From positions 248,001-312,000 of the forward strand of contig CAXYMM010000002.1 in the NCBI GenBank assembly GCA_964289745.1: a stretch of 64,000 nt of DNA, given 5' to 3'. The position numbers were made by a program, and so were the translations under genes. Positions 63,032 to 64,000 of the stretch are shown in pieces. Position 1 is the first letter of the stretch. Each line of letters opens with the position of its first letter. This stretch comes from Ekhidna sp964289745. Its GTDB lineage: Bacteria; Bacteroidota; Bacteroidia; Cytophagales; Cyclobacteriaceae. Under the pieces are notes generated by a model, which worked only from the letters and a program-made list of their open reading frames with translations, was not told the DNA's origin and searched no databases.

Positions 63032-64000
63032 ATGAAAGACATCCGAAGGGAATCGTTGGAAGCGCTAATAACTTGGTTTGAAACGAAAGGAGAGAAAAAA
63101 TTTCGAGCCAAGCAGGTTTGGGAATGGCTTTGGGTAAAGTCTGCCCATTCTTTCGATGAGATGTCGAACTTATCCAAAACGTTGAGAGACCAATTAAAGG
63201 AAACCTTTATAATAAATCAGATCAGAACAGATAGTTTGCAACTTTCGAACGACGGCACGATAAAATCTGCATTCCAGCTTCACGACAATCATTTGATCGA
63301 AGGGGTGCTAATACCAGCAGAAAACAGGATGACAGCGTGCGTCTCCTCCCAAGTAGGTTGTTCTTTAAGTTGTAAGTTCTGTGCCACGGGCTATATGAAA
63401 CGTGAGCGCAACCTCAACGGGGCAGAGATATACGATCAAGTAGTAGCCCTTCGAAAGCAAGCAGAGGAACACTATCTAAAACCCTTATCCAACATCGTAT
63501 TTATGGGAATGGGTGAGCCGCTACTTAACTATAAGGGTATTATGGAAGGTATTGAGCGGATCACCTCCAAAGAGGGTTTGAATATATCTCCAAAACGAAT
63601 TACGATATCGACTGCGGGTATTGAAAAAATGATTCGGAAGTTGGGAGACGATAAAGCAAAGTTCAACCTCGCCTTGAGCCTCCATGCCGCAGACGACCAG
63701 AAACGTGATCAAATCATGCCCATTAATGAATCCAATACCCTCGCATCTTTACTTACAGCCTTAAATTATTTTTACGACAAGACAGGCAACCGAATCACCT
63801 TCGAGTATATCTTATTTTACGATTTTAACGATTCAATTGAGGATGCAGAAAAACTCTTGATATATGCTAGAAAAGTACCTAAGGTTAGAATTAATATTAT
63901 TGAGTATAATCCGATATCGGAAGCAAACTTTGCCAAAGCCGATGCGGATACCATTGATCGCTTTGCAAATCATTTAATAAAAGGAGGTATCGCTACGAGT
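63032..64000 (+). CDS. rlmN: 23S rRNA/tRNA adenine-C2 methyltransferase, cut by window end
   Basis: The first 323 residues can be read from ATG 63032 to the window edge without a stop. The radical-SAM motif CSLSCKFCATG (CxxxCxxC) lies near 110, preceded by RMTACVSSQVGC. The later blocks NIVFMGMGEPLLNY and RITISTAGIEKMI near 190, and FNLALSLHAADDQKR near 210, are RlmN hallmarks. The enzyme methylates A2503 of 23S rRNA and A37 of some tRNAs. Family length is about 345, so only the last 20 or so residues are missing. Confidence 0.95.
   Translation, partial: MKDIRRESLEALITWFETKGEKKFRAKQVWEWLWVKSAHSFDEMSNLSKTLRDQLKETFIINQIRTDSLQLSNDGTIKSAFQLHDNHLIEGVLIPAENRMTACVSSQVGCSLSCKFCATGYMKRERNLNGAEIYDQVVALRKQAEEHYLKPLSNIVFMGMGEPLLNYKGIMEGIERITSKEGLNISPKRITISTAGIEKMIRKLGDDKAKFNLALSLHAADDQKRDQIMPINESNTLASLLTALNYFYDKTGNRITFEYILFYDFNDSIEDAEKLLIYARKVPKVRINIIEYNPISEANFAKADADTIDRFANHLIKGGIATS

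Overview
The window looks like chromosome from a Bacteroidota bacterium, most like the Cytophagales/Flammeovirga side. The basis is the family make-up (Nudix-winged-helix sugar regulator beside galK, hemerythrin-like/ruvX/def/nitrilase run, RecQ-type giant helicase, TRAP and SSS transporters), A/T-rich spacers and generally weak Shine-Dalgarno sequences. The species cannot be named from the sequence alone.

Left flank, 1-21262: ordinary chromosomal genes plus debris. A Nudix-type regulator faces a decaying galactose cluster (galK and galT intact; an SSS sugar symporter reduced to its two ends; galE truncated). Lipid and housekeeping genes follow: psd, glutamate dehydrogenase, cdsA, dusB, transporters, a C-terminal processing protease, ruvX, def, nitrilase, EF-hand protein, cyclophilin, rsmE. 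Between 17.8 and 19.4 kb lie broken genes (OsmC-like, a 5'-truncated AhpD/CMD gene) and an IS3 orfA remnant.

Middle, 21886-54641: a 33-kb array that I read as integron gene cassettes without an integrase in the window (a CALIN-type array). Sixteen imperfect inverted repeats of attC form separate the genes. They begin with an ...AAC box, carry a TGTATA-like paired block, and end in CCG^TTRRRY-like sequence. In 12 of 15 testable gene cassettes the first 8-10 bases of the cassette are the reverse complement of the left arm of its own downstream attC, as expected of circularisable cassettes. Cargo is mostly defence-like or stress-related: a membrane PIN-like protein, a CPBP protease, a GmrSD-like DUF262/DUF1524 protein, three restriction-modification units, HicBA, and a 1615-residue exonuclease-RecQ-UvrD fusion. 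A complete cytochrome bd oxidase (cydAB) is also present. A 262-bp ORF-less cassette is present three times in full and once truncated. The three RM cassettes share an identical attC end, and two also share the same 5' end. The right end of the array holds decayed cassettes (frameshifted FkbM, DUF3179 with an in-frame stop, frameshifted DUF2335-like gene). That fits older cassettes lying furthest from a lost attI.

Right flank, 54642-64000: an SDR oxidoreductase with a membrane protein, a convergent Eco47II-like RM system whose methylase carries its own N-terminal HTH, then chromosomal genes: CDGSH protein, TRAP binding protein, metZ-like sulfhydrylase, TRAP permeases, and the start of rlmN cut by the window edge.

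No rRNA, tRNA, CRISPR array or intact insertion sequence was recognised.
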